DNA of 64,000 nucleotides from Amyloporia xantha (GCA_036971615.1 JAYKKR010000004.1:620001-684000), one strand, 5' to 3'. Shown: positions 33,484 to 46,480, counted from the stretch's first letter. The notes: generated by a model from the letters alone, not told the origin. Program-made: numbers and translations.

Positions 33484-35560
33484 ATGTCCGGAGTCTTCAC
33501 GCCTGGCTCCTCCACGAGCACGATCTGCGATCCCTCCTTTCCCAGAGTCCCTACTTGGGTAGAGGAAGAAGCGAGGCGGGAAGAGCGGCGTGCGGAGCAG
33601 TATGGTGGAGACGACCCTGAAGACCCTCCGTCCAAGGAGGGCACGCATGTCCCTTCCATCCGCGACGAGAAGAGCGACCCAAACAAAGTAGATTGGGATG
33701 GACCTGATGACCCAGAAAACCCTCAGAACTGGTCAGTCAGACGGAAGTGGTTCATTACGGCGCTGAGTCTCGTCATGACAGTAAACGTGTACGTCTTTGC
33801 GCTCGCTGATTTTGAATCCATCCAATGTACCTAACTTATACACCAATGCAGAACGTTCGCGTCCTCAGCACCGTCCTCAGCAGGACCTACGATTGCAGCC
33901 CACTTTAACGAACCAACCGAATACGCCTACCTCGTCACCACGGTATTCCTGTGCGGATACGTTCTGGGTCCCATGTTCTGGGGACCAGGTTCAGAGCTGT
34001 TTGGACGAAAGCCCCTATTTCTCATTACCTTAGCCTGCTACACCATCCTCCACCTCGGCCAGGCACTCGCTCCAAATATGAACGTGCTCCTCGGAACACG
34101 GTTTTTGAGCGGCTTCTTCGCCGTGTCTCCGCTTACGAATTGCGGAGGGCTTATATTCGATATCTGGGATCCTATTCGTCGCGGAATCGCAACGTGCTTA
34201 TTTGTCGCCGGTGTATTCATCGGACCGGTCCTTGGTCCTATCGTGGGTGGATTGTGAGTACCGCTCCATCTGTCGTCTGGGTGTCCATGTTCAATTTCTT
34301 TTGAAAATAGCATCACAATGAGCTATCTCGGTTGGACATGGGTGTTCTGGGTTATGATGATTTTCGCTGGCACATGCACTATCGTTGCGGCGTTGTTTGT
34401 TCCGGAGACATATGCGCCGGTGATATTGCAGCAGAAGGCACGTCAAGTATCATTAATGATCAGGTGTCTTAGTTTATTGACCGTCGTGGTGTCACCAGGC
34501 TCGACGGTTACGAAAGGCTGATCCAGTAGGAAACGCAAATCTCTATGCGGAGCACGAGCGTGCCGACTGGTCGTGGAAAGGCGTGCTCCACCGAACACTA
34601 TATAGGCCCTTTCAAGATGCTGGCCGTAGAGCCAATCCTACTTCTTGTCACAGTCTATCTCTCGCTTGTATACGGTGTGCTATATGCTCGTAGGTCAATC
34701 TCCGCTACACTCGCGCATCATCACACCTGACCATCCCAACCACCCCAGTATTCGAGGCTCTGCCCTTCATCTTCGTCGGCACCCGCGGGTTCAACAACGG
34801 CGAATCCGGCCTGGTCTTCATCGGCGTCGGCATCGGGACCAGCTTGGGCGCTGCCTCGTTCACGTTCCTGACCTCGCACTATCCCGCGCTCATGGTGAAG
34901 TGGCGCGGCTTCCCCCCTCCCGAGCAGCGTCTCTTCGGCGCCATGCTCGGCGGTCCGAGTCTCGTCATCGGCTGCTTCTGGCTTGGCTGGACGGGCAACT
35001 ACCCCAGCGTGCCCTGGATCGTGCCGGCGCTCGGGACTATCCCCATCGGTGCGAGCGTCAGTATGGTCTTTATCTCGTTTTTCGTGAGCATATCTCTCCG
35101 GCGCTAAGAGAAAGGACTGTGTGTGTGCTGACCATCGATGGTAGACGTATCTCGTTGATGTGTATCTCGGGTACACCGCGTCGGCTCTGGCGGCGAGCAC
35201 GATGGTGCGGTCAGCGGTCGGTGCCGCTTTCCCGCTCTTCACCACCCAGATGTTCCAAAATGTGAGTCCGTTTTCATCGTCTGTGCGAGTGTCGGGACTT
35301 ATCATCATGTGTAGTTGGGTATCAATTGGGCTTGCACGCTGATCGGCCTGCTGGGGTTGTTGCTTGCTCCCAGTCCATTTTTGTTCTACAAGTACGGTGC
35401 ATACATCAGATCCAAGAGCATGTTCTCGCCCTCTCCTGTGAGTCCGCTCGTCCTTAGTAAAGTGACCTTTACTGAATACACTGCTGCCGGCATATAGGAT
35501 CTACTCATTGCTAAGGAGCTTAAAGAGGCAGCCACCTCCGACGCGAAAGAGAAGATTTGA
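33484..35560 (+). CDS. MFS transporter, DHA1 drug:H+ antiporter (TPO1-like), apparent frameshift
   Basis: Twelve-helix major facilitator of the polyamine/multidrug antiporter group, exporting small molecules across the plasma membrane. Exons: 33484-33788, 33852-34253, 34311-34446, 34499-34689, 34749-35093, 35145-35261, 35315-35437 and 35498-35560. The N-terminal DDPENPQNWS just before helix 1 and motif A, GPGSELFGRKPLFL, place it in DHA1. VGTRGFNNGESGLVFIG opens the second half and TASALAASTMVRSAVGAAFPLF is the helix 10-11 signature. In exon 4 the frame breaks: LHRTLYRPF is followed in the next frame by KMLAVEPILLLVTVYLSL, so one base too many is present within CCCTTTC at 34607-34613. Either a recent inactivating mutation or a homopolymer error. 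The tail ELKEAATSDAKEKI is short and polar. Confidence 0.87.
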
Positions 35561-36539
35561 ATGATTTTGACCATTTATGGACTCGCATCTGTAGCTACCA
35601 CCCCATCCTCGATCTCATTGCATGACTGCGCGCATTCACGACATTCTAGACGTATAGAAGCATCAATACGGTGTAACATAACATTTCCTTTCGGTGTCAG
35701 TCTGCCCTCGTTCGCTCTAATTTAGTCTATGCGTATCGCGTTGTTTATAGTCGTTGCATAATAGAATAGATGATCTATTAAAATGTTCAGAGTTGTCAGC
35801 ATTTTCTGTCATAAGTTTCGGGCACCTAATGTTTCTGTTTCGACTATTTTACATACACCCCGTAGCTACAGCCGTACATATTGTCTAGGTGCTGCCCTCG
35901 CGGACAATAAATGGAGACAAAAAAGTTTGGAGCTCGTTCCACATGGTTTTCATTTCCGACTTGCTCGGAGCAACGGTTATTGCGAGTCATGTGATCGTGT
36001 ATCATACGCGTCTGTATTCGCCGACGCCGAGTCCCGTGCTGCCTTACCTATCCCTGCTTTCTGGCGCAATACGGCGAGTTTGATACCCTGGCCTCTGACG
36101 TTGCATCACGATTTCAGTGTCTGGAACCTTTTTCTCAAGCTACGAAGCACATCTTGGCGTCTGAGCACAGGTCTTCCTTGATGACTGTCCGGTCACGGTC
36201 TTACCACGCTCCAATCATGTCCTCTATCCGTGAACCATGCTGGTCTAATATGTGCTCACCATGGCGGGATCGATTATCAGAAGGCCGCGCGAAGTCAAAA
36301 CAGAAAGGCACTGCATGCAAAGAACCAAGAGTGGTCCGTGTTCTCTATTTCCGACGTCTCCACCGAGATGGTGATAACAGACTGTCTGAAACCTTGACAG
36401 CCGTTTACTAACCTTCACGATCCTATCACATGACTCATTCAAGCTGCTTTAAAGGAGGTAGCTAGCGCAGAGGGGTCCTGCACCGCGCTCTTCCTATCTG
36501 TCCCCAGCCTTCCATCTGAACCCCACAATATCAATCCCA
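35561..36539. other. Intergenic, MFS gene to peroxiredoxin
   Basis: No gene recognised. The frames at 35783-36411 lack family features. Confidence 0.5.
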
Positions 36540-37289
36540 ATGGCCCCCAAGATCCAATCCGGTGATGTCGTCCCTGAGGGCACCTTCACCTACATCCCTT
36601 ACTCGCCGGAACTCGATGCTCACACCGCCTGCGGTATCCGTGAGTACTTTCAACCGATAGTACCGATCTGCTCGATAACGTGTCCGTGCGTGTACAGCTA
36701 TCAAACTCTCCACGAATGAGTGGAAGGGAAAGAAGGTCGTCATCTTCTCCGTCCCTGGGGCTTTCACGGTGCGCATTCCACCTCTCACGCATGTGGCGTC
36801 TAGGTCCTGACCGCGGTCGTTTCTAGCCCACATGCCATGTGAACCACTTGCCCCCGTACGTGGAGAAATACGACCTGTTCAAGGCGAAGGGCGTCGATGT
36901 CATCGCCGTGGTCGCTGCGAATGATGCGTTCGTCATGAGCGGCTGGGGTCGCGTAATGGGCCTCAAGGACAAGGTCAGCCGTTGATCGCGTCTCACCGTT
37001 TGAAGCCTCTGTCATGCTTACTGGACCGCTGTGCAGATCCTTGCCCTCTCTGACCCAGATGCCAAGTGGTCCAAGGAGCTCGGTCTCGAGAAGGATCTGT
37101 CCTCCATTGGGTTCGGCACTCGAACGGACCGATACGCTCTGATCCTCGACGACCTCAAAGTAAAGTACATCGGGGTGCGTGCTTCTGTTCGCTGTGTACA
37201 TTCATGATCTCTAAGACGATCTCTTCCAGCTTGAGCCAGGAGCCGAGGTGACAGTGTCAGGTGCTGATGCCGTCTTGGCCGCTCTCTAA
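36540..37289 (+). CDS. PRX5-type peroxiredoxin (PMP20/Asp f 3 family)
   Basis: Thiol peroxidase that reduces hydrogen and alkyl peroxides, acting in cytosol, peroxisome or mitochondrion. Exons 36540-36639, 36698-36768, 36827-36973, 37037-37174 and 37230-37289 sum to 172 codons (171 residues), the family size. The active-site pattern PGAFTPTC is built across the 36768/36827 splice, making Cys60 the peroxidatic cysteine, followed by HVNHLPPYVEKYD. Further conserved pieces are GVDVIAVVAANDAFVMSGWG, LALSDPDAKWSKELGLEKDLS and RTDRYALILDDLKVKYIGLEPG. No N-terminal presequence is visible and the end, DAVLAAL, is not a clear SKL-type peroxisomal signal, so a cytosolic form is likely. Confidence 0.94.
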
Positions 37290-39006
37290 ATGGACATGAT
37301 TCTCGTGGAACGACATTGACTCCTGTGTACTAACTGTCATATTGCGTCTGCTTTGGATTGTATAGAGTGTAGAAGAAAGAATTCATTTTTGTATCACGTA
37401 TGGTTGATCATCGATGCTATTTCTAGGCCCTTGTTGGACTAAGTGAGTGGGATGATTCTCATCATTAGACAGATAGCGATTTGTGGAAGAGTTGATCTTC
37501 AATTGAAATCCGTAAATCCAGCAGTATAATGCTCAAAGGTATTCTTGGCTGCCCCGCGCAAATTTATTGTGACCTAAATGTCTCGCGCTCTATGTATGCT
37601 GCTCGACCCACGTTTCCTATTGTATCCATTTGATTTCTCAGTATTGCAGGCTTTATTTTGAAGTCGGAAATAAGAAGCTAGATCGCAGACTATCAGATAC
37701 GTGCATGACTCATGCGAGAGCTTTATTGGTACCACTGGCAACCTTCCTGTGCTTTGAATTTGATCACTTATATAGACAATTGCAGTAGTCGCGTTCTCTG
37801 TTGCAATATTCGAAATTTGCAACACTACAGAAGTAGGAACGAGCTAGTCTCCTGTAGGCAAACAATAAGTAGTGGCCTCTTAGATTTAGGGGGAGGAGAA
37901 GATGGTCAGAAATGAGCGCCCGAAGGCCAAAAGGCCAGAACTGAGAACTGGCGCCTATTTCCATGATACTTCATACTCAAGTCTTCTCAGTTAACGTGGG
38001 GCAAAGCATCGCTTTTTCCTTCTTGCACCGTTTTACTCAAAATTGACAGTACCTCAAGCCTCAAGTTCAAGGCTTGATGATCGTGTCCCAGACGATAAAG
38101 GTCGTCATGCGCGTCCTACATGCATAGGCGCCTCAACTCATGCAGCTATATCATGGACAATCGTGATCACGTAGCTCAGTACTAAGGAGCATCCGTCTTA
38201 TTGTGTAAGAAATATTTACGTCCTCCTGTGACACTAGTGGCCTGATTATTGATATTCTGTTCTCGGTGACGAGCCCTGATGCCACTGTTTACATTGATCG
38301 CAGCCGGATTCATACACATTAGGTATTGCTGACTCCCTACACGAAATACATCATCTTAACTGCAGGTTTGTTAGCCATCAGTACTTCAGTGCTCAGTGTC
38401 TGTTGTATCTCCGCCGACAAGATTCAAACAGGTACGTCAGCTACCCTATGTCAGCGCTAGTCGAAACCTCAAATTTCTGCCTTCTTGACATTCCGAGCCG
38501 CCGAAATATCTATGCGATGCCAGTATCATGATGCATAGCTGTACGTATTCAGACTGACATGTAGATGGTGATGGTGTACACACATCATAGCACCTTGAAG
38601 TTTGTTCACGCCGTCGCATCTTGTGTCGGCAGCGCCGCCGGCTGTTCCGCAAGTCGCCTATAGCGTTGTGGAACTGCCACCATATGCTGTCGCGGGGTGT
38701 CTTGTGTCGTTCTCTCTGATACATGTTGTCCGAGAGACCCCGTGCTTCCTCAAGCCGACGTCTGCATTACGGATCCGCGCTTGCCTGCTGAAGAAAGGCA
38801 ATAACACCGCATTTCGATCGAGGCCATTGGACGGATTTATAACGCTATCTCCTGTTCGGCCTACTGCTAGATCTAAGTATGTAAACGGATAGAGGCTGAC
38901 ATTCAGATGAGAGCATCCTATGGTCCGGTTCCTGATATCAATCCACAGGTCGATTGACAAGAAACGTCAGCCACCTTTGTCTTCTTCCGCAACAACATCA
39001 TTCGCT
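37290..39006. other. Intergenic, peroxiredoxin to basic unknown gene
   Basis: 1.7 kb without a recognisable gene. A frame at 38602-38892 runs toward the next gene and could be 5' untranslated sequence; it shows no domain. Confidence 0.45.
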
Positions 39007-40125
39007 ATGGTCAGACGCTCTAGATCTAGGAATTCTTTGACACCGGCTGTGCGCCGATTCCTCCTTGACGTCTTCAAACCCACCCCGGCGTTACTGGGTA
39101 AACGGGCCCTCGGTGAGATCGATGAGCCCGGTATTCGTTCACAGCGCTCTGCCGTGACGCCGAAGTTGACGGAGCAGCCGGCTTGCATCGCACTCCAGAA
39201 TGAAGATCAGGATGAAGACGCAGTCGTGATTACCGCCTTGAATGTTGTTCCCTTCTGCTGCCACGCCGACCTCCTCACGATGTCACGTACAGAGCTGGTG
39301 GCGGTGGCTGATATGCTCAACGCAAAGCTACCACGCATCCTCCAGATCGACGTCGGGCCTGCACGCTCTGCCGCTTACATTCGCAATTCGATCGAGTTGC
39401 TCGTGGGGCTCCGTCGAGATGTCCCACAAGCGCCGAAGCCGGTCAGATCGCAGTCTATCTATGCTGAAGGACGAGTTCCCGACAGCCCCGCGTCTCTGCT
39501 TGCGACGAGGAGCCGGTCGAACATATCCGTGGGTGCTCCAGCCCTCGCCGCACTGCAGGAGGAAGCGGAGAACTTGAAGGAGGAGGAAGATATGCCTGTT
39601 GCCTCACGACCGCAGAAGAAGAGACGTTACAACCACGTGGATCCTCCTGCTCCAGGCGTGAAATCACGTCCTATTACCCGTTCGCAATCCCACCGTGTCG
39701 CCTCGAGGCAGAACCGCTCGCCTATCGAGACCGGCGCTCGCGTCCTCAGAACACTCAGCCAGAAGTTGCCCGAACGGAAACCGATGCTGCAGGGGGTTCA
39801 TCCGAACATCACGACTACCCGTGGACGTAGCGGATCTCGCTGCGGCGGCTATTATCGCTCGAAGAGTGCAGTCTTGACTTCGACCCCTAAGAAACGGAGA
39901 GTCTTTGCGGATGCCATTAACGGACAAGCGACCATGGAAAACTCTCCTGCGTCTCTCTTACTGGCTCGTGATACGGCTACGCCTCTCCCCGTCAACAAGG
40001 GTCCCGCGGTGAAGAGGAAGCTCAGCCATACTTCGGCAGATTCGACGGAGGTGACATTCGGCATCGAGGGCATGACCGTGCCAGCGGCTACATCGGGGTC
40101 GGACATGGATATCAGCAGTGAATAA
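39007..40125 (+). CDS. Unknown basic, serine-rich protein, probably nuclear
   Basis: An intronless frame of 373 codons (372 residues) that I cannot assign to a family. Residues about 90-150 look like the folded part: LTMSRTELVAVADMLNAKLPRILQIDVG followed by SAAYIRNSIELLVGLRRDV, a likely helical module. The rest is low-complexity, with repeated Arg/Ser/Pro patches (MVRRSRSRN at the start, SRPQKKRRYNHV, TPKKRRVF, AVKRKLSH) resembling nuclear localisation signals and phosphorylation sites. The start at 39007 was preferred over the upstream in-frame ATG at 38920 because the preceding residues are unlike coding sequence. It could be a cell-cycle or chromatin-related disordered protein; that is only a guess from composition. 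Confidence 0.7.
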   Translation: MVRRSRSRNSLTPAVRRFLLDVFKPTPALLGKRALGEIDEPGIRSQRSAVTPKLTEQPACIALQNEDQDEDAVVITALNVVPFCCHADLLTMSRTELVAVADMLNAKLPRILQIDVGPARSAAYIRNSIELLVGLRRDVPQAPKPVRSQSIYAEGRVPDSPASLLATRSRSNISVGAPALAALQEEAENLKEEEDMPVASRPQKKRRYNHVDPPAPGVKSRPITRSQSHRVASRQNRSPIETGARVLRTLSQKLPERKPMLQGVHPNITTTRGRSGSRCGGYYRSKSAVLTSTPKKRRVFADAINGQATMENSPASLLLARDTATPLPVNKGPAVKRKLSHTSADSTEVTFGIEGMTVPAATSGSDMDISSE

Positions 40126-40607
40126 AGACGGTGATGCACCATCCTCGCAAGATCCAGATACAATATATTGTCCAACTGTCAGAATGTGTGGATTACCCCA
40201 GATGTCCCGAATGATATTATGCATGCTCCTAGAGAATATTTAGCCATATATATGAACTTTGGGTTCTCCTCTAAGCTTTCTACGGAGGAACGGTGGTCAG
40301 GCTTGTCAGGAATGCGTCAAAGGTCAACGGTGGCAGTTACGAGTCGACACGTCGCAACGCGTTTGCACCGTGTGACATACCTAGTAACGAACGCGTCTCA
40401 TAGCACGTGACTTTGTGACCCACGCTTGGGACCGTCACACCCTGCGCGTTTGAGGTGCCTTTGTCCTCGCCACGGTTTCTTCGTCTCCTTATTCTGGTCA
40501 ATCAACCTATACAATCTGGTGCGTTCATTCAAGCAGTGATTGAATGCTATTGGAGTTGATCAGAATACTAGCGGCCAACAAGGGTGACGGGCTAGCTGTA
40601 TTCTACT
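40126..40607. other. Intergenic, basic unknown gene to NDC1
   Basis: 482 bp, no gene or clear promoter motif seen. Confidence 0.5.
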
Positions 40608-43600
40608 ATGCAGAACAGCTCTAGGTCGAACCAGGCCTCATCCACACCCGTCCGTGCTATAACATCCACACTTTCAGCACGCTCAGCACCGTCAATACCA
40701 CCCGCATCACAAACGTATGAGCCTCTTGTGAAAGCTGTTTTGCGCCACCGCCTGCTATACAGTATTCTTCTGCCTGCCTTTGCCTACTCGTGGCTTCTGG
40801 CCAATGCGTGGTCTGTTTGGAGCCAGGGTGGACTTTCACATCTGGGAATCTGGAAGACTCTAGTCAACTCTATCTTGCCCTTCACATGGGTATACGCGGT
40901 CGCCATATGGATATTGGGTGTCCTTCCTGCCATTATTCAGCGTAATAGGTATCTGACAGGTAAGAGCTATTCAAAATCACTATTTAATGCACGCACGCCG
41001 TTCGTTCATCTATCGAAACAATCCACTCTGCCATGCACCATATTGGTATTATGAACAAGTGGGTAGCAGCTGTCTTGGAAGCTCAGACTCACTGGTATCT
41101 CGTCGGCGCACACGAATGATATTGCTTCTGTGATGCTTATTTTGGGTGACATTTCCTATATCTGGATCAAAAAGTCGCCACGGGATGATAGGGCATCCTC
41201 TGGCCATATTGTCACGTAGTCTGAGCATGGGACAAAATGCCTATTATCGTGGATAAATGTCTACCTTACGTTTGGAGTACGCATTGCCCCCGTGGTTGTG
41301 TTACTGCGATGTTCTATCAATGTTCCAATGTTTTCTATACGTCGGACCCTGTGATCAAACATCAGTTGCACTGTCTAAGGTTTCATATTCTAAATACTCA
41401 TTGCGACTATACTTATGATTCAAACGTCTAGTTACTCCAACGGCTGCTTCGTCTCCATCGAAAATGTTTCACGCTGCAATCACAAGGCGGAGTACCTCAT
41501 CTGCTCTTCTGACATATATTGCTTCCTCTCTATTACTTGCCCTGGTTCATATCCTGATGGCTTATACCTATGAGCCGAGTGTCGGTGGAAATCCGCGCCT
41601 GCATCTGTTCGTGAAGTCAAAGTACGTCGAACTTCTCTATATAGACCGCCCGATCACTGATGCCCGTAGGCCAGAAAACATCCTTACTACCTGAATGGGC
41701 GTGTAGTTTATCTTCTTTCGTCGCAGATCACTCTTGCTCTCGGGTATCTCCTGCGCACCATCCTGCTGGATCGCTTCACTGTACGATGGAGCAATGTCCT
41801 TGCCTCGGTTTGTTTACTTGTCTGCCAGTGCGTCCCGCCGCTAATGCTTCCCTACAGCCCGTGAACCACAATGTGCCGTATTTCCGCTTAGGGCGCATCT
41901 TGACGACATCTGTTACGGTCACGATCTTTACCGCATTGTGCTGCGCGGTGCACACAATACTCTTTGGCTTTGCACGATCGATCCTGCTGCCTTTATTCTA
42001 CTCGCTTCCCTTCGTGCCGAGAGTCCTCGGACCGTTCACCGCGCACTTCCTCCGGGGTCCGTGGACATTCACACTAATAATCCGCCATTGGTCGCTTTTA
42101 TGCCGAGCCTTACTACTCAGTCTAACGACAGTGGCTTGCTGGGAGTGTTCTGAAAGCCCCTTGGACGATGTAGGCAGCCTTTTTTGTGTCTTTTGTTGAA
42201 CTGTGTTCAAGTTTTCTCGCTTAGCCCGTCGCTGTCAGCCATACTACTGCAGACCCGGCGTTGACATTGGTGTCCGGCATCACATCTGCGGATGGCTACT
42301 TCAAGTACTTCGCATATGCAGAATTGAAGCAGTTTGCAAGCGAAGTTTCCCCTGTCGCCAGTGCGCGCCGGTCAGCACTCTTTGCCGACCAGAAATATAA
42401 CCCAAGCATGTGGGCGTGTCTGGTACGAGATGCACTCCTGATGCTTGGTAAGGACTATCAATTGCTGCTGAGAAGAGGGAAACCAGAAAATCCAGGTGCG
42501 CATGTTCTCCATCTTTGTATGTGGGCGCTCTCTCAAAGGCGAAACTCGTTCGCTCTAACGTAGCCGCCGCTCCTGCTGCTGTACCCAAGGCTTCAACTCC
42601 CCTTCCAGCGACTCCCATGCGACTTATCCGTGCTCCGATAGTAAAGCCCTCTCCAGCATCACCCTTTCGCGCTGCTCTCGACACTCTTGCATCAGACGGC
42701 CCCCTTTCAAACGCAGTCACATTGACGGCTGAAACGGGTGCATCTCACATCCCAGAGCTCTTCCGCTCTGTAGTCCATGCGAACCCATCTGCTGAGAAGG
42801 CCGTTGAAGCAGCGAAGAAGGGCGAAGAACGCGTCGTTGGACTCTTAGAACGGACCAAGGGGAGGTGGCGAGAAGTTTTCAAGACGAACGTCCAAAAGCA
42901 TTTGCCGAGACCTGTGACGGAGGCAGTGAGTGAGGTGGCGGATTGGTGGAGGCGCGAAAGGGTGAATAAGGCGGTGGAAACGTATCTGCCCAACAGACAT
43001 CTTGATGCACTGGCTGTTAGCGGTGAGTCTCTCTTGTCTGCTCTTCCAGTGGAGGTTACTGACGACTTTACGAATTTTAATCTACTCTTCATTCGCTTGT
43101 GACTGCTGGTTACTCAGCATTATCACACCTCGTTTGCGCATCGCTTACGGAAGATCGATATGGCATCGTTCAACGCGACATCCCGAAAGTCATAGAAGCG
43201 TTGTTGTCATTTCTCACTGCTATCGAAGAGTGTCAGGTAGAGGTCAACGCAATGTGTCCGCCTCTCTCCCAGGAGGATTTACAAAACCTATCGCCTAAGG
43301 AGTCGGCGGCACGAGAACGTTTAACGATTGAGGTTTCCAGAGCAGGCGACGTCTTGACTGAGGTGGGAGATGGTGCGTCGTTTTTTGAAAGCGTCTTCTT
43401 CCGTTGGGATTGGGACGCCTTCTCTCCATGGGTCCGCCCCGCCCTTTCCTGTGTTATTCCTTGGGGTATGAAGCGCGCGCTGACATGGCATCTCCACTAC
43501 AGCTTTGAAGGAGGGTATTGTGCAAATTGCTCGGACATTCGGAGACAAGTTGGCTGCATTCAAATTCTCGCCGAGGACGGCACAAAAGTTGCAAGGCTTC

Positions 43601-43615
43601 GTGGATTATGCTTAA
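40608..43615 (+). CDS. NDC1: Nuclear pore membrane protein Ndc1
   Basis: Transmembrane nucleoporin that anchors the pore complex, and in yeast the spindle pole body, in the nuclear envelope. Exon 1 (40608-40959) has LRHRLLYSILLPAFAYSWLLANAWSVW and NSILPFTWVYAVAIWILGVLPAI, the first two helices. Helix-rich frames at 41464-41640 and 41860-42120 hold the next ones, including LGRILTTSVTVTIFTALCCAV and FYSLPFVPRVLGPFT. The exon boundaries from 40960 to about 42230 are not resolved. The C-terminal half is clear: VSGITSADGYFKYFAYAELKQFA to 42495, then 42564-43022, 43118-43372 and 43503-43615, all in phase. It includes RYGIVQRDIPKVIEALL, typical of the soluble Ndc1-Nup domain, and ends QGFVDYA. Length is about 650-700 residues, as expected. 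Confidence 0.82.
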
Positions 43616-44537
43616 CGGACAAGAACATGTACTTTGCAATATATAACGGGTCGCTGGCTGGGTCGCCATGACCATGACACTACTTCCATCTGAGCGGAAA
43701 AATCAGTTGATACGTTGTCGTGACTTGTTTCTATCTGCTGGCAATATGGTTTTCATCATCTTTTTATTGGACAATCACTCAGCCTTTCTGTAAGAAGTGT
43801 CTCTTTCGTGTTTCATTCGGCCGCTGACCAGCAGTAGTCTTTTCTCGACACTTAGAGAGTTGCATGTCAGAGTGGAAATCGGCACACATACCACAGATCG
43901 GCCTGCGAGCGCAAGGGACTCATGTAACACCGGCGTGGATCGCCACCACATCAGGGCGCTCGGAATGCATTGAGTGATAGATCTTATATGCGCCTTCATG
44001 TGACGTGACTCCTCTATCATTGTCCATTTCTCCCCTTCTCTGACCGGCGCGGCCCACTGTTCTGTACTGAACTCATTCTGGAGCGGCTTTCCCGGGATCA
44101 GGAAGTGTTGAGCTGTCGGACGCCAACCAACGGCTTTGCAGAAGCTATGTCCGGACCGATACTGATGATTCGTCATAATAGTCGGGGAATACCCTACCAC
44201 CATAATCAGGGAGTGGCTACATGCTACTCTGTGGGTCCTTGTTTCCCAGTCATTGTGGAGGCACGATCGGGTATCATGGCGGCACTGATTCTCACAGGGC
44301 GTGTTGCATGCGTACGGCGCCCATCCTAGCGCGCTCTGTCTCATAAGTACCTCTATTTAAGCGACGGCTCCTGGTATCTGAGGCCTATGATATCCCTACA
44401 CCTCAGCACACCGGTCCAGCGAACTACATTCTGTTCATCCCCTGTGCACTGTGAGTTTGTTGGACCTTGTGTGCTCCTCTCTCTCATCTCCTTTGACCCC
44501 TGTCGGTCCATCGTGCACGTATCACTATCAGCCGAGC
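43616..44537. other. Intergenic, NDC1 to reductase gene
   Basis: No gene supported. TATTTAAG at 44354-44361 lies 177 bp upstream of the reductase ATG and may be its TATA element. Confidence 0.45.
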
Positions 44538-45848
44538 ATGACATCCCCAGACGACCGTCCTTGTGTACTCGTCACCGGCGTGAACGGCCATCTCGCCAGC
44601 GCTACCGTCCACCGTCTATTGGAAAGCAAGTACAGAGTCCGCGGCACCGTTCGCATGCTGTCCCGTGCGCAACACGTCCAGAAGGTGTTTGCGCGCCATG
44701 CCGCCCATTTTGAAGTGGTGGAGGTCCCTGATCTAGCTGCGCCCGATGCGTTTACCCTTGTCATGAAAGGTCAGAATGGGTCTTTTTATAGTCTTGTAGC
44801 TCATGCGATCTTTTTTTCAAATGACTTGTCCACAGGTGTTACAGCGATCATTCATATCGCGTCTCCCGTCAACATGGACTCGACCGAACCCGAAGAACAT
44901 GTCAGTCAAAGTCAAATAAGCATCATGGCCTACTAACTATCCAACCATGCGGCGCAGTACATCCCCGCCGTCGAGGGCGCCCTGAATGTCCTTCGCACCG
45001 CCAACGCAGAGCCGAGCGTGCGACACGTCTGCATGATGGGCTCTATCGTGGCGGTTATTATGACCGCCACCGATGCGAAGAAGGCGGTGATCACCGCCCG
45101 TGACTGGAACGTCGTGTCGGATGAGTTGGCGCATACTCTGGACGCGTCGGACCCCGCACGAGGATTTCACATCTACACCGGCAGCAAGGTCCGCGCGGAG
45201 AAGGCTGGGTGGGATTTTATGACGAATAACAAGGTTGGGGTCACATCGTGAATTTCTCGTGCTGAGCACCTTCATATGATCATCTCTTCATAGCCGAACT
45301 TCACCTTCAGCACTGTCCTGCCTGCGCTTGCATATGGCCCCATTCACAACTCCATCCCCAAGCCTCCCCGACAAGACGTTTCCCTTGGCCGACTGTACGA
45401 CTACCTTGCCGTTCCTCCTCGCGTTGAGGCGTCTTGTACCACTATCAATTGTGCGTCCTGCCATCTGCTCCGCTTGATTCCTGATGCTGAAAATTCCACC
45501 CCTTTTGACGCCATAGTCCCCTTCGTCCATGTGTACGACGTAGCAGATCTCTGCATGCGGTCCATCACGAACCCCGCTGCTCACGGACAGCGCCTGATCG
45601 CATGCAGCAGCAAGGTGTCGCTCGCACAAATCGCCGATACTCTGAGGAAAGCATATCCCGAACGTCCTATACCACCTAACAAGGCCGATGCACCTTGCTT
45701 GGCGTTTCCCGATAACGACGTGATCCAGTGGGATACCTCGGTCAGCACCATGATTCTCGACGGCAAGTGGCGCTCTTTGGAGGATGCTGTTTTGACGTGT
45801 GCGAAAGACTTGATTGAGAAGGAGCAGAAGGGTTGGGACCAGGAGTGA
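44538..45848 (+). CDS. NAD(P)-dependent reductase, dihydroflavonol reductase/GRE2-like extended SDR
   Basis: Cytosolic extended short-chain dehydrogenase that would reduce an aldehyde or ketone with NADPH, as yeast Gre2 does with methylglyoxal. Exons 44538-44769, 44836-44900, 44958-45233, 45294-45450 and 45517-45848 sum to 354 codons (353 residues). LVTGVNGHLASATVHRLLE is the nucleotide-binding Rossmann loop (TGxxGxxA-type), followed by YRVRGTVR, whose arginine favours NADPH. IIHIASPVN is the second strand motif, and YTGSKVRAEK supplies the catalytic Tyr-x3-Lys. FVHVYDVADLC is the typical late motif. The start MTSPDDRPCVLVTG was chosen over an upstream in-frame codon because the fold begins there. 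Confidence 0.9.
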
Positions 45849-46093
45849 TCTAGGGTTGGTTAGCGAGGTCAGGGCGACGGCCTTCTCAATGGTCTCGACA
45901 CTGCGTGTTTTAGTGAAGCTCGTCAAGTCGATTTAGAGATGTCTCCCTACTGTGATATGCTGATGCACACGAATATTGGAGTCTCAAGCACTGATTATAT
46001 GCTTCATTCGAAGGCACCCGGCCCTTAGGTACAGTAAACGCGTCCTATTTGCAATTGCTGCCCACGCCGGCAGTTGCCCACAAGGGATAGCAC

Positions 46094-46480
46094 GAGAACT
46101 TCATTTGGAGTAGTTTGTATCTAAAAAAAATACAATATACAGTGCCAAGATGCAAATATCATATTCTGACCACACACCAGAGGTAAGGTACAGCACCAAG
46201 ATAGAAGTCCACTTGCATCTTAGCACTGTACCTTGGCCCGGGACGTGGTGATCCAACCCGACATCTCCACCGTGACAGCAGCATAAATCATCGCCATCCA
46301 GTCGGTATGTAGCAGATAGAATGCCCTACCTGAATGCTGGAAGTGTCTCGATGCCGTTAACTCGGCTCTCCCAGCCGTGTACTGAAGATGCCATTCGGCT
46401 TCTTCGATGTGAAACCCCTTCGCCGTCGGAAATTCGGTCGAGCGCCGGCCGCCAGTGAAGACAGTTTTGTGGATTGCCAC
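46094..46480 (+). repeat. Dispersed repeat R1, copy 1
   Basis: Aligns by eye with 50752-51110: both run from CATTTGGAG/AATTTGGAG, through TTTGTATCTAAA and a GTACAGCACCAAGATG unit, to GAAGATGCCATTCG and CGCCGTCGGAAA. Inside are three related 20-nt units, the third inverted, so the copy can fold back on itself. Confidence 0.75.
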
